Shown here in pieces: positions 23,539-35,035 of a DNA stretch of 64,000 nucleotides (position 1 is its first letter; the number at the start of each line of letters is the position of its first letter). Source of the stretch: Myrica gale (Eukaryota > Streptophyta > Magnoliopsida > Fagales > Myricaceae); assembly GCA_963930655.1 (NCBI GenBank), contig OZ005610.1, positions 21,335,001 to 21,399,000 of the forward strand, in the 5' to 3' direction. Below the pieces are notes generated by a model. That model did no database searches. It saw only the letters and a program-made list of their open reading frames with translations, and had not been told where the DNA came from. Position numbers and translations under genes: made by a program.

Positions 23539-25034
23539 ATCGGCAGTGCAGCTGTGTGTTGTGTATCCGTCCTATGTAGGTCCCTTGTGTTAGTATAAGC
23601 AGAAGCTCCTGCCAGTCTCCGTGAGGAGGAAAACGAAATGAGCTAAAGTAGGAGCTGTGAAGGTTGATGCTTTTGTCTGTAACTATGGGACGTTTCAATA
23701 ATTAAAACTTTTTGTTCGAGCCCAATTTTATCTGATTTTGCATTGCATTTTAGCTGGGAGATTTGGACAAACTAATGTTTGACTTTGCCATGATGAACAC
23801 CAACTTCTAATTTTGAAAGTTTCTTGGGGTGCTTTTTTAATATGGTTTGAAAGTTTCCTGGGGTGCTTTTTTGATATAGTTTGAAAGTTCCCTCGCCCTC
23901 AAATTTGGTCGGTGTTTGTGTTTTTGACAAGTGAAAGATGGTTTATAGGAAATGAAAAAAGAAGAAGAAATAGATAATTTTGAAATGAATTTTTTGAAAA
24001 AGTGAAGATAGTTTATAAAAAGTGAAAAAGGGAAGAAATAGATAATTTAAATGAATTTTTTATATTTATTACAATAAAAATAGATTATTTGATCTAGAGA
24101 TTATTTTATAATTATTTTATTAAAATTTTGTCACACCAACACCATGGTAAATGGTTCAAAAAACAAAAGAAAAAAGTGGTTCTTTTGTGAATTTTATTGT
24201 GATTAGGTTATGTTTGGTTTCTCTGTATATTTTTCACAAATTAATATTTTTATAAAATAAAAAAACTCTTATCAAATAATTTGTCTGCACATTTTTTTTA
24301 CAAATTTTAATAATTTAAAAAAGCTATCAAATAATTTCTCTCCACTTTTTTTTTACAAATTTTAATAATTTTTTCATAAAAAAAAACATTCTATCAAATT
24401 ATCTCTATATACTTCAAATCCTAATAAAATTTATATTGCCTACAATAAATATAAATTTTTTTAGGCGTCTAGGCGTAGAAACATATATGAAGACGAGCAC
24501 TTTCCCTTGGTAATTAACGTGTTCTTAACTATATTTCTGAAGAAAATAAAAAGCCCTATAGCCCACGACTTTTTCTCCTAGCAGAGGAGATCTGGGGTAT
24601 GTTCGTTTTCACCATTTTTTCAGGATTCTAAGTATATTCACAATTCTACCACCGAACATATTCAGAATTCAAACACAAAAACCAATACATTTTACACAAT
24701 CTCCAACAACTTTTTAATTTTTTATTCAACATAAATTTTCTCTCTCTATACTTTTTCACATAACTCCAATACTTTTTTATTAAACAATTACATCAAATCA
24801 TTTCTCTCTCCACTTTACACAAACACCAATAAAACACTATTCAACATAAAAATTCACAACTTCTCTAAAATCCTACATTTTTTCTCAAAACGAACATCAC
24901 CCTGGATCTGGTTCTGGTTCCCGTGTTAATGTGCATGATTATTCGTTTTATATATATGTAAAAAAAAGTGGTTAAATGAAACCCAATCAGTGGTTGCCAT
25001 TTGATGAGATTATGGATAAATACGATGACGTGAA
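23539..25034. other. 3' flank of the DnaJ gene and AT-rich MITE-like repeats
   Basis: The transcript probably ends near 23700 (aataattaaaac). Two low-complexity blocks follow: about 24210-24430, with repeated 'caaattttaataatt' words, and about 24598-24900, whose ends 'gttcgttttc' and 'aaacgaacatcac' are inverted matches, like the element at 60985. No gene is seen. Confidence 0.5.
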
Positions 25035-25106
25035 GGGCATTTGGTCTAGTGGTATGATTCTCGCTTTGGGTGCGAGAGGTCCCGCATTCGATTCTCGGAA
25101 TGCCCC
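25035..25106 (+). tRNA. trnP-UGG (nuclear): tRNA-Pro (anticodon TGG) with a damaged T stem
   Basis: The 72-nt sequence folds as a cloverleaf. The acceptor stem pairs gggcatt with aatgccc, the anticodon stem is ctcgc/gcgag, and the anticodon TGG is at 25067-25069. A run of T just after the gene (ctttttat) can terminate RNA polymerase III. The T arm reads ccgca-ttcgatt-ctcgg, giving two mismatches beside the loop; the usual plant form is ccgag-ttcgatt-ctcgg. The same change spoils the first base of the box B promoter (attcgattc). It may be a dying copy or a rarely transcribed one. Confidence 0.8.
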
Positions 25107-25569
25107 CTTTTTATCCTACTTATCTTGCTGTATTTAGCCGGAGAGAATTGTTGGAACTGCTTCGGCAAAAAGGATGGTGACATCAGATAAGGGTGTCTTC
25201 GTTTTCTGTTAGAAGACACTCGAAGAAGCTCGCTCTAGTTATGCAAAGTAACATTAGAAGGGGAAGCACTCATGTGAAACTCATCTCCCCCTTGAAGCTC
25301 TACCGTAGTTTTGACTATGTGATTGACAGATTCACCGGCCAGTAGTTCCCCTAGATAGAACATCCCCAATCTCTGTCCTCTGGTGAATTAATTTAATTCA
25401 GCCCGGTTTTGAATTCATTTCCGCAAAATCTTATTTCAGTAGAGTTCGGCATGGAGCATTTGTAGTCTATCGATGTACTTGGATCTCGCTAGCCTTTTTT
25501 TACCGACTAGTCTTGCTTGGATCTATAGTTTTTTTATTTGTGAAATCTATTTCAATAGACCGTATGATG

Positions 25570-25812
25570 TTGATGGGTCCGAGATAGAGCACTCAATGGG
25601 GTTGGGTGGTCCCTTTCATCTTACCAATCCCAGGGAAACTCTGAATACAGGACTAGATCGTTTGTACAGAGACTTATATGGTACTAAGATCCTACGTCGA
25701 GAGGGAAACAACTCAGATCGTACGCTAAGATCCCTAAGTGATCACTTAGTGACCAAAAAAGTGATCGAGTGATGACAACTAGGAACTGGGTTTGGACAGA
25801 TGCATAGGATCA
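25570..25812 (+). pseudogene. rrn26 fragment: Nuclear copy of a mitochondrial 26S rRNA segment (NUMT)
   Basis: The stretch matches, by recall, the domain II/III region of plant mitochondrial large-subunit rRNA: 'agagcactcaatggggttgg', 'ccagggaaactctgaatac', 'gtcgagagggaaacaactca', 'gctaagatccctaag' and 'tgatgacaactagga'. These correspond to the bacterial 23S region containing gagggaaacaaccc. An open frame over it is fortuitous. Substitutions and small changes show it is not a recent transfer. Ends are approximate; 25143-25569 may also be organelle-derived, but I could not identify it. Confidence 0.75.
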
Positions 25813-26864
25813 TTGTAGAATTTGTATAACTTTTCCAATTAACTATGTACCCAAAAATCATTTCTTCCCTAATTTAGTCTTCAATGATCATTCTTTTTCC
25901 AATGTTTTGGTTCTTTATCCCCCAAGCTACTATGTCATTCTGATATGTTTTGGTTTTTTTTTCCTTTATTATTATTTTTTAAAATTTTTGGTGGCACTGG
26001 CTCTTGATCAATCAAGAGTTCTGTTGTGTTTTTGTGAGCGATCAGTCAGAATACCTTTCATAACACTAGCGAGATTCCTGGACCAAGAAAATGGTGATCA
26101 TTTTTGCATATATTGAAATCTTTTTCCCTCAAGGAGCGATTATGTAGGTAATCAGCATTTCCTCCATTAAAATCCTGGGACCTATTTACCAATAATAATA
26201 ACAGCAACAGTAACGATCATACAAAATGTGCATTTTTTAACGTAAAAAATCTACTGATCGTGGCATATAATATGTTTAATGATGTGCTTTATATAGTATT
26301 TCAGTAACATTATAAGTTTTGACCTACAGTAAATCCAGGACATAAATAGAAATCTCATGCATTACTTAATTTTCTATTTTTGGTAGATATAATTATTCCA
26401 CGAAAATAATGGAACTCACAAGCATTTTTGTTTATTATTTAAGTAGCAGACCTATACTTTCTTGCTATTTTGTTGGCTAGTGAGAAATATTCATTGCACC
26501 CGCCCATTGGCCACATGACGAAAATAGAGTGATCTAGTTAGAAAAGGTACTAATCGACTAGGTGCGCAACAACAAATCTCGTACATTTAAATTGATCTCA
26601 TAACTCAACTATAATTTAAGTTGATGACTTATTCACACGGTAGATTCGAATTCAGGCACATTCGATATGTACATTTTTTTCTAATTAAAAGAGTGTGACG
26701 GGGCAATCAGTGTAGTCAATTCTCCTTGGACGTGACTATAGGAACTCCCACTCGCGGTAGAATGTTCAAATTGAATTATAACTACTTGTCTCGGGAAGAG
26801 AGACAAGAGAGTTAGATCCAAGGATCTCCCCACTATATACATTTCATTTAGGAATAGAATCATC
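25813..26864. other. Intergenic, no gene recognised
   Basis: AT-rich DNA between the NUMT and the hAT-type element. No domain or RNA gene is recognised on either strand. Confidence 0.5.
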
Positions 26865-26872
26865 CTTCTACC

Positions 26873-27549
26873 TAAGGCTGCAAGACCGAAAATTCGGTCT
26901 AATTTTTGGATCGGAATACGGTCAGACCGGATTTCCGGTCCTACTAATATAGAGGACCAAACCGAACCACTTATAAGTGGTCCGATCCGGCCTAGTAGAA
27001 AGCAGTCCGGTTTTGGACCACTTAAGTGGTCAAGACCGATTTTATTTTTTTAATTTTAATGTCTCTGCAGTGCTCATAGGCACTGCTTAGAGCTTCTGCG
27101 CAGAAGCTCTCTGCGCACTGAGTGGAGTGCCTCCTGCACAATAGGAAATTACTGCGCAGTATATACTTTTATTTTTTTAAAATATATGAAGTGCGTTTGT
27201 GTACCAAAATTTTACCCCCTCTAAAATTTTAACACAATTAAATATTACAATATAATCTCTCTCTCCCATCAAATCATTACTATTTACTACAAAAAATATA
27301 AAAAATTACATCTCTCTTCACTTTTTCACTAAACCCAATACCTAAAATTTTAACAACACTAAAATTTTACAACACAAACACAACCGAAATGTTGTCTGGT
27401 CCAGTCCGGACCGGTTTCTAAAAATCTTAGACCGGAACAGATCACATTAATCCTGTTTTATGAATTCGGTCCAGACCAGACCGGATTCATATGATAAAAA
27501 TCACAAAATCGGTCCGGTCCGGTCTTCTATCCGATTGTGCGCAGCCCTA
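26873..27549. mobile_element. hAT-type non-autonomous element with a nested insertion
   Basis: Starts taaggctgcaagacc and ends cgcagccctA, the taggGctg...cagccctA termini typical of hAT elements. Flanking 8-mers cttctacc (26865-26872) and cttccaac (27550-27557) match at 6 of 8 sites, consistent with an aged 8-bp duplication. The body is rich in 'ggtccggtc/gaccgga' subterminal motifs on both sides. A second AT-rich MITE interrupts it at about 27184-27388. No transposase is encoded. Confidence 0.75.
27184..27388. mobile_element. AT-rich MITE nested in the hAT element
   Basis: Ends 'gcgtttgtgtaccaaaatttt' and 'taaaattttacaacacaaac' form an imperfect inverted repeat. The inside has 'ctctctcc...tttttcac' words shared with 49318-49912. 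It interrupts the subterminal repeats of the surrounding element and so inserted later. Confidence 0.5.
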
Positions 27550-27926
27550 CTTCCAACACTCACAGAATAAAAAAAATCGTCGTTCCAACCATTACCTTAG
27601 CTCTATTGGGCTGCTTTCTCCTTGTTATCTCATTTTGGGTCAGATGAGAATCGTAAGCGGGCTCATCCCTATTAAGCAAATTGTTTCGGCCTCGGTCCGT
27701 CTCGTAACCAACGAACCGAGCCAGCAGCCACTAGCCAGCCTAAAATGAAAAGGTCACGAAGGTCATTCGACTGTGACCGGATAGCCCAGTCGCCCACGTA
27801 CATGTAAATATATATTTTTTTAATAAATACATACATGTAAATATCTAAAGACTAAAATAAGGCCCTGCAACTCAAGTTACTCAACCTCCAAAGAAGCCGT
27901 AGCCCTACTCTCGTTTGGAATTTGTC

Positions 27927-27943
27927 GTTAGGGTTAGGGTTTT
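27927..27943 (+). promoter_or_regulatory. Telo-box in the leader of the P3 gene
   Basis: The sequence gttagggttagggtttt lies 9-25 bp before the start codon. It contains the telo-box complement (ttagggttt), a motif common in promoters and leaders of plant ribosomal-protein genes, where it supports growth-linked expression. Confidence 0.6.
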
Positions 27944-27951
27944 GGCCGACA

Positions 27952-28985
27952 ATGGGAGTGTTCACATTCGTATGCAGGAACTCGGGCGATGAGTGGACCG
28001 GGAAATCGATATCGAGTGACCTGGAGGCCTCGGCCGGATCTACCTTCGATCTCCAGAGGAAGCTCGTCCAGGCTGCGTACTCCGCCGACTCCTCCGGAGG
28101 GATCCAGTCGTCCTTCTCCCTCGTTACTCCTACCTCGGGCGTATTTCAGGTTTCTCTCTCTCTCTCATCTCTCGCTCTCTAATCTTATGTGAGAACCTTC
28201 GTGTTCATTCAGCATGTTTAGGTTATAGGTGTTGGCATATATTTATCCCTAGTTTCAACAATAGGACTCTTGGTTTGTTTGTGATTTTGCTGAGACAGGT
28301 TTATTTGGGGCTTTACTCTTCTAGTTTATTTGTGGGTTGTTGATCTTTGCATCGGTCGATTAGATAGTATTTGCAAACGAGTCGTGGTTCTTTTAGCTTA
28401 ATAGTTGCTTTCTTGCTTGATTATGCAATATTAGTTTGTTCAAATTATCTTGATAGTGCCTGTGGTGCGAAATCGGGATAAAATGATTTTTGCATAGAAT
28501 TTTGATCTCTAAAATTGGTTAAAGAGTGACGTCGGATCTAGGCTGCAAATGTATTTGCGTGAGAAACACAAAGTAGTTGGTTAAGGCACTTTTCTTGTAA
28601 GGAGTTGGTTAAGGCACTTGCACTTTGATGATCAATCTTTCAGATTAATCATATTTGGTGGAGTCTGATTACGGGTGTTCATGTTTTTTTTGATAAGTGA
28701 TTACGTGTTCATGTTTATTGGCTTTGCTTTGAAAGATGCCCTTGGCCTCTTGCCATGGCAGTATATTGTTTTATTCTGTATGAAATCTGAGTAAAATTTT
28801 GTGCGCAATAGGTGATTATTGGCGGTGCCAGCGGCGGTGCTTTCATTGGAGGCGGCGGTGGAGCAGCTGTAGCAGCTCCAGCAGGAGGTGCAGCACCAGC
28901 TGCTGAAGCAGAGAAGAAGGAAGAGAAGAAAGAAGAAGAGAAGGAAGAGAGTGATGATGACATGGGATTCTCACTCTTTGATTAG
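27952..28985 (+). CDS. RPP3: 60S acidic ribosomal protein P3
   Basis: Plant-specific acidic protein of the ribosomal stalk, working with P0, P1 and P2 in recruiting translation factors. Two exons, 27952-28149 and 28812-28985, give 123 residues (family usually about 120). The N-terminal helical domain begins MGVFTFVCR, is followed by an Ala/Gly-rich hinge (about 70-95) and a Lys/Glu-rich stretch, and ends in the stalk signature [12 protein letters not shown] that binds elongation factors. The intron is GT-AG and phase 0. A telo-box sits just upstream. An upstream in-frame extension exists but lacks family support, so the ATG at 27952 was chosen. Confidence 0.95.
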
Positions 28986-30059
28986 TCATTTCTGAATAGT
29001 TACCGGTTATCTATGTAAGGGTTTTGCTTCAATCCTTCTTTCTTCGTGGGTCTTTGTTATTTATACTACTGGACCTTCAACCTTGTTGGTTGGAATATCG
29101 GATCTAGGGACATGAAAATTTTGTGCTTGATGTCTTTGTTGGACAATGTATTGTCTGCCCTTTAAGCTTCTTTGATTGAAAGCAGAGTTATATAATAATG
29201 TTTTGGTTGAGACATGCAGACGTTCTTTCGTAGGAGAAGAAATCGGGGAGGATAGCAATCCCTTCCGGAGCCCCTGTTAACTCCCACATGGAAGTGAGGT
29301 TTTGAAGAGGAAGTTAATGGGATTGGTTATATTGGATTTCATAGTAGACTACTCCTTCGTATAGTTTAAACATCTGGCATGGCCAGAAAACATTTTCTCA
29401 TCCTGTGATTACATTGACTTTGAAGAAGCTTTATTCGACTTGTCGTTTTATAGGAGAAACAAATTAAACAATTATGTGGTAGATATGTTAATCTGTTTGC
29501 CCTTGCAAGTTTTTGCTTCTTTTTTTATTTATTTTGAGGCAAATGTTAAAATTTATTAATTACAAGGGCTGGTACAGTAGGGAGAAAGGGCCGTGGGACT
29601 AAATGTTCAAATGCCTTGCCTAAATGTATTCTTTGTCGTTGTACTCTCTGTACTTGATAACACTTCAATTTACGTTTTATTAAGTCGACTACTTTCAAAA
29701 TAATAAGAATGTATATCCATAAAAGTGGTAACTTACAAAATAAAATACATGTGGTAAAATCCAAGTGATTATTTTTTAATCTAATTGAATCTTACACAGG
29801 ATTCTCTGGCTAATTTCTTCATGGCCCAAAACTTTTTTGGGCCGTCTACGCTGAAATCTGGCTAGAGCTCCGACCCAAAACTGCCTGCATTTCCGGCTTG
29901 GCTGGCATATTCAAGTCGAAGGCACGATGACTGTGTGGTTTACAGTGATCATCACACCATCATAATGACAACTCTCGTGTCCACCCAATGCCTGCCCGGA
30001 CTGGAAGGTTTTGTAGCATATAGCACATGATTTGTAAGTTTAAGAAACTGAAAGAAATG
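28986..30059. other. 3' flank of P3 and intergenic DNA
   Basis: The first few hundred bases are probably P3 trailer. The remainder has no recognisable gene or repeat structure. Confidence 0.45.
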
Positions 30060-30260
30060 CAGAGAAAGGGGGAGAGAGAGAGAATGAAGAGTTTCATCTG
30101 TATATTCAATAAAATCAATTAATTAGACAAATGATTAATACTGCTGATGTGAGCAATTTAGTTTAATTGTCAACTGTAGCTGATTGAAACTGAGAAGCAG
30201 GAAGAGCTTTAGTTAAAAGATCAGCAAGCTCAATTTCCTGCATCGGGATCCTCATTTTCT
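30060..30260 (-). mobile_element. Ty1/copia retrotransposon fossil, fragment of the polyprotein end
   Basis: Read on the minus strand, a short peptide ELADLLTKALP matches the conserved C-terminal end of copia RNase H (…ADxxTKAL). A purine-rich run lies just beyond. Only a small remnant of the element is present, so it is a broken, old copy. The ends are approximate. Confidence 0.6.
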
Positions 30261-30458
30261 CCCAATCCATATTCCCACGCAAACTCAATTTCCTGCTCAA
30301 GCCCTTCCCCAGAGCACACGAACACTGATAACTCCTTTAGAGCAGGAAAATTCACAACCCACCCGGAAAAGATAGGCCTCGAATTCAGGGAGGAAAGGGC
30401 CAGCCAAAAACATTAAGGAATGAAGCTTGGAATAAAAGGTAGAGATGTCGGGAGAAGT

Positions 30459-30934
30459 TGGACTGACCACGTAAATTTAGAGATTCACCCCTTAGAAAAT
30501 TAACTTGCCAAGTGTAGATGCTTCAAGGTTATATAAAGCTATTACATATCCTAGGTTATATAAAGTTATTACATATGTTTCTTAATTAATATGAGACTGT
30601 TACAAATTAACACATTTTTAAGATCAACGTCCACGTTGATCGAGCACCATGAAACTTCTATTCACCCAACTGGGGTCGTGACCGTTCCATTGGATCTATA
30701 GTCATGCATTTTATTCTTCGGACTAGGGTCGTGCCCGTACCTCCGGATCCATAGTCGGTCATTCCGTAGGAGCAGCGACAGGATAGCACAGGAGACAACA
30801 AGTGGCTCTAATACTATTTATAATGGACCCACATAAACTTGAAGATTCACACTTTAAAAAACCGACTTGCTAGATGCTTCCAAACTTATATAAAAGCTAT
30901 TACATATTTTCCTACTCCATGCGTAACTGTTACA
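30459..30934 (-). mobile_element. TRIM (terminal-repeat retrotransposon in miniature), fossil
   Basis: Two direct repeats of about 110-146 bp at 30459-30604 and 30824-30934 flank about 220 bp of non-coding DNA. On the minus strand each repeat begins tgtaacag, and the first is followed by a primer-binding-like site resembling the initiator-tRNA-Met complement (gtattagagccac, plus-strand 30801-30815). Size and parts fit a TRIM. The two repeats differ substantially, which suggests an old insertion. No clear target duplication was found. Confidence 0.6.
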
Positions 30935-33900
30935 CTTTGGTAGGGAATTATGTTGTTGTCGAGTTTCTACTTATTATTATTATTATTTAAAATAGCAGTA
31001 ACCCCGCGGTTCACCGCTGTTTTGATCCAAAATCGGGGTTTAGTAGGGTTTACTCTGTAAGGAAAGGCGAACGCTGACGAGTCTCATCCCCATTTCTTAC
31101 CGACTTATTTCTGGTAGGTCAGTCTCTGTGCCTCTCAGTCTCTCCCCATCTCTTTCGCACTGCTTTCTCTGTGAAACAAACTTGCGTCCATTCGCTCAGG
31201 TGTTGTTATCGAAACAGTCAAATTCATCACTTGGGAAAAATAGTTCAGGGGATAAAGAGGAGAGCGAAACTGTGACTTTGAGCCTCTATCTTATAGATGG
31301 AAAGGTTAAGTTACAGTTATATTTAGCCTCTATGGCGTCCAATGTTGATCTCCTTGTAAGTGACGAGAGAATCCGAAACGTGCATTGTTTGTTCCAATAT
31401 GGAAGACTTGGAAACAGTCCCTCGTGTCTCTGCGGGAGAAATCCCATCTGAAATGGATGGTGTGAGTTTGTCAAACTACCCACGTGCCATGTGCACTTTG
31501 GCGCCACCCCTCGACCAGCAATAGAATTCCCTGCTTTCATGAGATTCCTCCTGTTGACAACTTACATATTCCCTCAAACCACAAATCTTTAGAGCAGACG
31601 GGTATTTTTGGAGAACTTGTTTTCCTCACAACGCAAGTTAGTTGTTCGATAAATTGCTTAAGTATAGGTGTGCAATCTTTAACGTTTGTCATTGTCTAGA
31701 AATTTTTAGAAGTATCTTGCATTGCCTCATACCTTGCGGCAATTTAAGGCCTTGTATAGACATAAGCGGGCATGGTTTTCTCCACTTCTTTTCTTTATGG
31801 GAACCACTGAATGTCAACTTGTTCGAGCACAAAAAGTGGTGTACAATCCTGTGTTGACTGAACGTAATTCATATAGCTCTTTTCGAAGATGTTTAAGTTT
31901 TGTTTCCTGTTATCTTTGTGTGGTTTGTATTGCGGCCGAAATAAACTGTCTTTGTTGGAAAGGTGTATAACTTTGGTTCCGTGACATGTCCGGCTGGTGC
32001 ATTTGTAAGTTACTTAAGGAAAAGGTGTCGCAAGTGCACAGACACAATATAAGCATTCAATATTTGTCAAAAAAAATTTGTTTGAATTCCAAGTTCACCA
32101 TTCAATTCCTTTTTCTGTTATTTTTTCCTTCTGGGTGATGTGTATTGCTTTTGGTCATGGTTTTTTAGCTTTACAATATCTTGGTATTTATTCTTGAACT
32201 TGTTGTAAAAGTCATTTTTTTCTTTTTGTGTGTGTTTTCTTTTCTGTCAGGTGGATATTGTGCATCCGAAGTAAGTTTTGTTTCTTACAAGAGGGTGTTG
32301 AGTGTGTACGAAAAAGCATGTTGAAGTATGTGCTTGGCAAGGTGTTGAACAAAGGGGTTAACATCTATGGAAGAGACAAAGTTAGGCCGCCTTTGTATGT
32401 TCTCACAAGCGGTTTCCACAGTGGATAGGTATCTGATTTTTGCTCACAGTCTCTTTTTGTTTGATTGCTATCCATTAGTTCTGAAAATTCTGTGCTTTAT
32501 TAAGAAAGTTAAAGAACATTAAAAAGCAAGACCAACACTGCTGAATCCTTTGTCTGACACGGCTGAAGCTGTCATCCCTAATTTTTTTGGGTTTGAGCGT
32601 ATTCAAACAGTTATGATTATTTGTTTCAAGGATTAGTATGGCCTGGAGCAAGTTGGAAAGTAAGTGAGCTCATAGGGATATGGAGTGTATAAAATATAAT
32701 TGCAATTGAAGTGCTAGTGAATTTGTTGCAATATTGACGTTAGACATAGATATGAGTACAGAACACTTATGAAACAAGGGAATATTGAATGTAAAGTATC
32801 TTAGTGCATTAATTACAAAGTAAAGTGAGTCTAACCAGTTCAGACGTGTTTTCTGCGTATATTTAATGAGGAGTTTTATGGAGTTCAGCTGACTTTAACC
32901 TATAAAGTCACCATCACTGGTACTCTTTTAACTCTGTGGCTAGGTATATGTGTTGGTGTAGCTTGCGTAATGTAGTCGTACTGGAGGCCGCCTCTTAGAA
33001 AGGCGATTAAACGATTCCCAAGCTCTCTTTTCCTTTTTTGAATTTTTTTCTTTGGTTGTGAGGTTTGGAAAACTTTTGTCACCAGCACTGTGTTGAATAT
33101 ATATGGTAGGTTGCACATGGAGGGCAATTTATTTAAGGATATGAAATTTGTGATAAATGATGTGGAAAACCGTTTTACAATCTAATGACACAAAAAAATC
33201 ATTAGTGTATTTGGTTGAAAACCTTCTCCAGCCTAAGATTTTAGCTGCAATACATGTGGTTATTTATTTAGGACAGGTAATGATATTGAGTTAGCTGCTG
33301 TATAGTGAGTGTCAAGGAACACAAATATCTCGGTCAGTGTCACTAGCACTTTGATGTATCAGTATGAGTTAATGGATGGCCAATGTAAGTACAAGAACGG
33401 ATGTTCAAAGTCATTTAACACTTCCCATGAGTTACAAAATGATACACATTGAAGTCCTGGTTGGTTAGATCTATGGTAAACCTTGTAAAATGGCTAGCAG
33501 TTGATTTTATTCCTTTGTTTCCTCGGGGTTGGAGAGGAGAAACCATGACGTTGAAGTCTATAACATGCACTTTGAAAGGAACTGGAGCTGTTTCCGACTC
33601 TTCACCAAGGAGTAATCTGCAGAGCTCGCATACAGTCTTAAATAAAGGGAAAACTCATCAATTCCCCCATTCCAGAAATTGTGTCATCAGATTAATAAAA
33701 TTAAGGGAGAGTGGGATAAAGGAAGTCAGATGCATTTTTTAGGTTTTCTCCATATCCTCAAGATCTACTTTTTGCTTGATGGATCATGTTACTTGCTTCC
33801 CAGGTCCTGACCAATATAAGACACCAAAATCCTAATCTTCTAAATAATGGATTGTAATTCTGCTAAATGGCAAGAATGCTAAGTTGGGATCTATTGACCT

Positions 33901-33971
33901 TTCTTTTTTTCTTTTTCCAAAATGATGAGTATTGACAAGTTTAAGTTCTTTCTAATGTTGGACGTTTGTAG
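30935..33971. other. Upstream region of the uL18-like gene; possible decayed exons
   Basis: Open stretches at 31128-31451 and about 32252-32427 look somewhat coding, but I recognise no domain and cannot join them in frame to the exon at 33972. They could be leader or N-terminal exons of the uL18-like gene, or remnants. Another frame at 33449-33742 shows nothing recognisable. Confidence 0.3.
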
Positions 33972-34422
33972 GTTCATTTTGCACCAAGAAGCTTCTTTGG
34001 AGTGGATGATTTCCTAGATGATGACAACAGCCGTCCATACACTTACCAGAAGGAGAAGAAGTCAAAAAATCCAGGCAAGCATGTATCATTCAAACAACGC
34101 ACTGTAGCCTACATGGAGCCATTTACACTTTACGTGTTCATCTCTAAGCGCTTTGTATCAGCCTCACTCACCCACAGGGTGACAAGTAAGCAGGTTGCAG
34201 TTGCTGGTACCAACGAAAGACATTAAAGCTGCACTCAAGTACCGATCCGATATACCAGCATGTTTGGCCGTTGGTCGTATTTTGTCTGAACGGGCAAGAG
34301 AAGCGGATGTGTACACTGCTTCGTACACGCCATGGGATAGAGACAAGTTTGAAGGGAAGATCAGAGCAGTGGTTCAATCCCTTATTGACAATGGGATTGA
34401 TGTTAAAATTTATCTTGACTGA
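33972..34422 (+). pseudogene. uL18 (ribosomal L18p/L5e) family gene, last exon frame-shifted
   Basis: An acceptor (tttgtag) at 33971 opens a frame VHFAPRSFFGVDDF... that runs through the L18p core (FTLYVFISKRFVSASLTHR...KQVAVAGTN) to 34226. The rest of the family sequence (IKAALKYRSDIPACLAVGRIL...NGIDVKIYLD) continues in another frame from about 34203 to the stop at 34422. The break falls at the AGTN / KDIKAAL junction around 34209-34216, where family members usually have AGTNSKDIKA; the spacing suggests loss of two bases. Both halves are otherwise well conserved, so the damage is recent or is an assembly error. The family includes organellar 50S proteins and longer plant L18p proteins, and this one resembles the longer kind. 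Confidence 0.65.
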
Positions 34423-34671
34423 ATACAGTTTGAGTTCGGTAAATAACTTTCGTTCAGAGCCTTAGGGAAGTGGTGTGTAATTCTAGTGTAGGACTTGTTG
34501 AGGCATCATGCTATTTATTATGAGAATCGAAAAATGGTAGAGTGGCTGCTTTACTCTCTGTTTTCACGATATTTTGGGAGCTTTCTCAAGGTTTTTCTTT
34601 CTCTCGTGGGTTGTGAGTAAGGGTAAATTGAAATGTCGTGGTTTTTCTCGAAGCTGGGATTTCTAACAAAA

Positions 34672-35026
34672 GGAAAAAATACAATATTTTGGCCCACAAT
34701 TATTGGGGTTCCAACACTTCCCATCTTAGATTATCAATTTCGTTACATTTTATTCTTCAACTATCAATCGTTTATATTTTGCATTAATAACTGTCAACTT
34801 GGACGAAAATTTTTATTTTTATTTAGTGAAATGATGAATTTATCTCCATATGAAATATAATTATAAAAAAATTATGAGATCAAAATAGCAATTTCGGTGT
34901 AAATTAACGGTTAGAAGTGCAAAATGTAAACTGTTGGTAGTTAAAAGATAAAATGTAACCAAATCGATAGTTTTAGGTGTAAAGTGTCAAAACTCTAATA
35001 GTCAGGATGAAAAGTGTATTTAATCC
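34672..35026. mobile_element. MULE-type MITE, gtgcaaagtgt family, intact ends
   Basis: A 355-bp element flanked by a perfect 9-bp duplication, ctaacaaaa (34663-34671 and 35027-35035). Terminal inverted repeats ggaaaaaataca / tgtatttaatcc. It carries the 'gtgtaaagtgtcaaaactc' words shared by the copies at 1, 7526, 9935 and 46834. It lies 250 bp past the uL18-like stop, possibly in its trailer. Confidence 0.88.
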
Positions 35027-35035
35027 CTAACAAAA

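Noticed and set aside
25473-25772. Open frame of 99 codons that looks protein-like
   Set aside because: It lies over the mitochondrial 26S rRNA fragment; the apparent conservation is that of rRNA.
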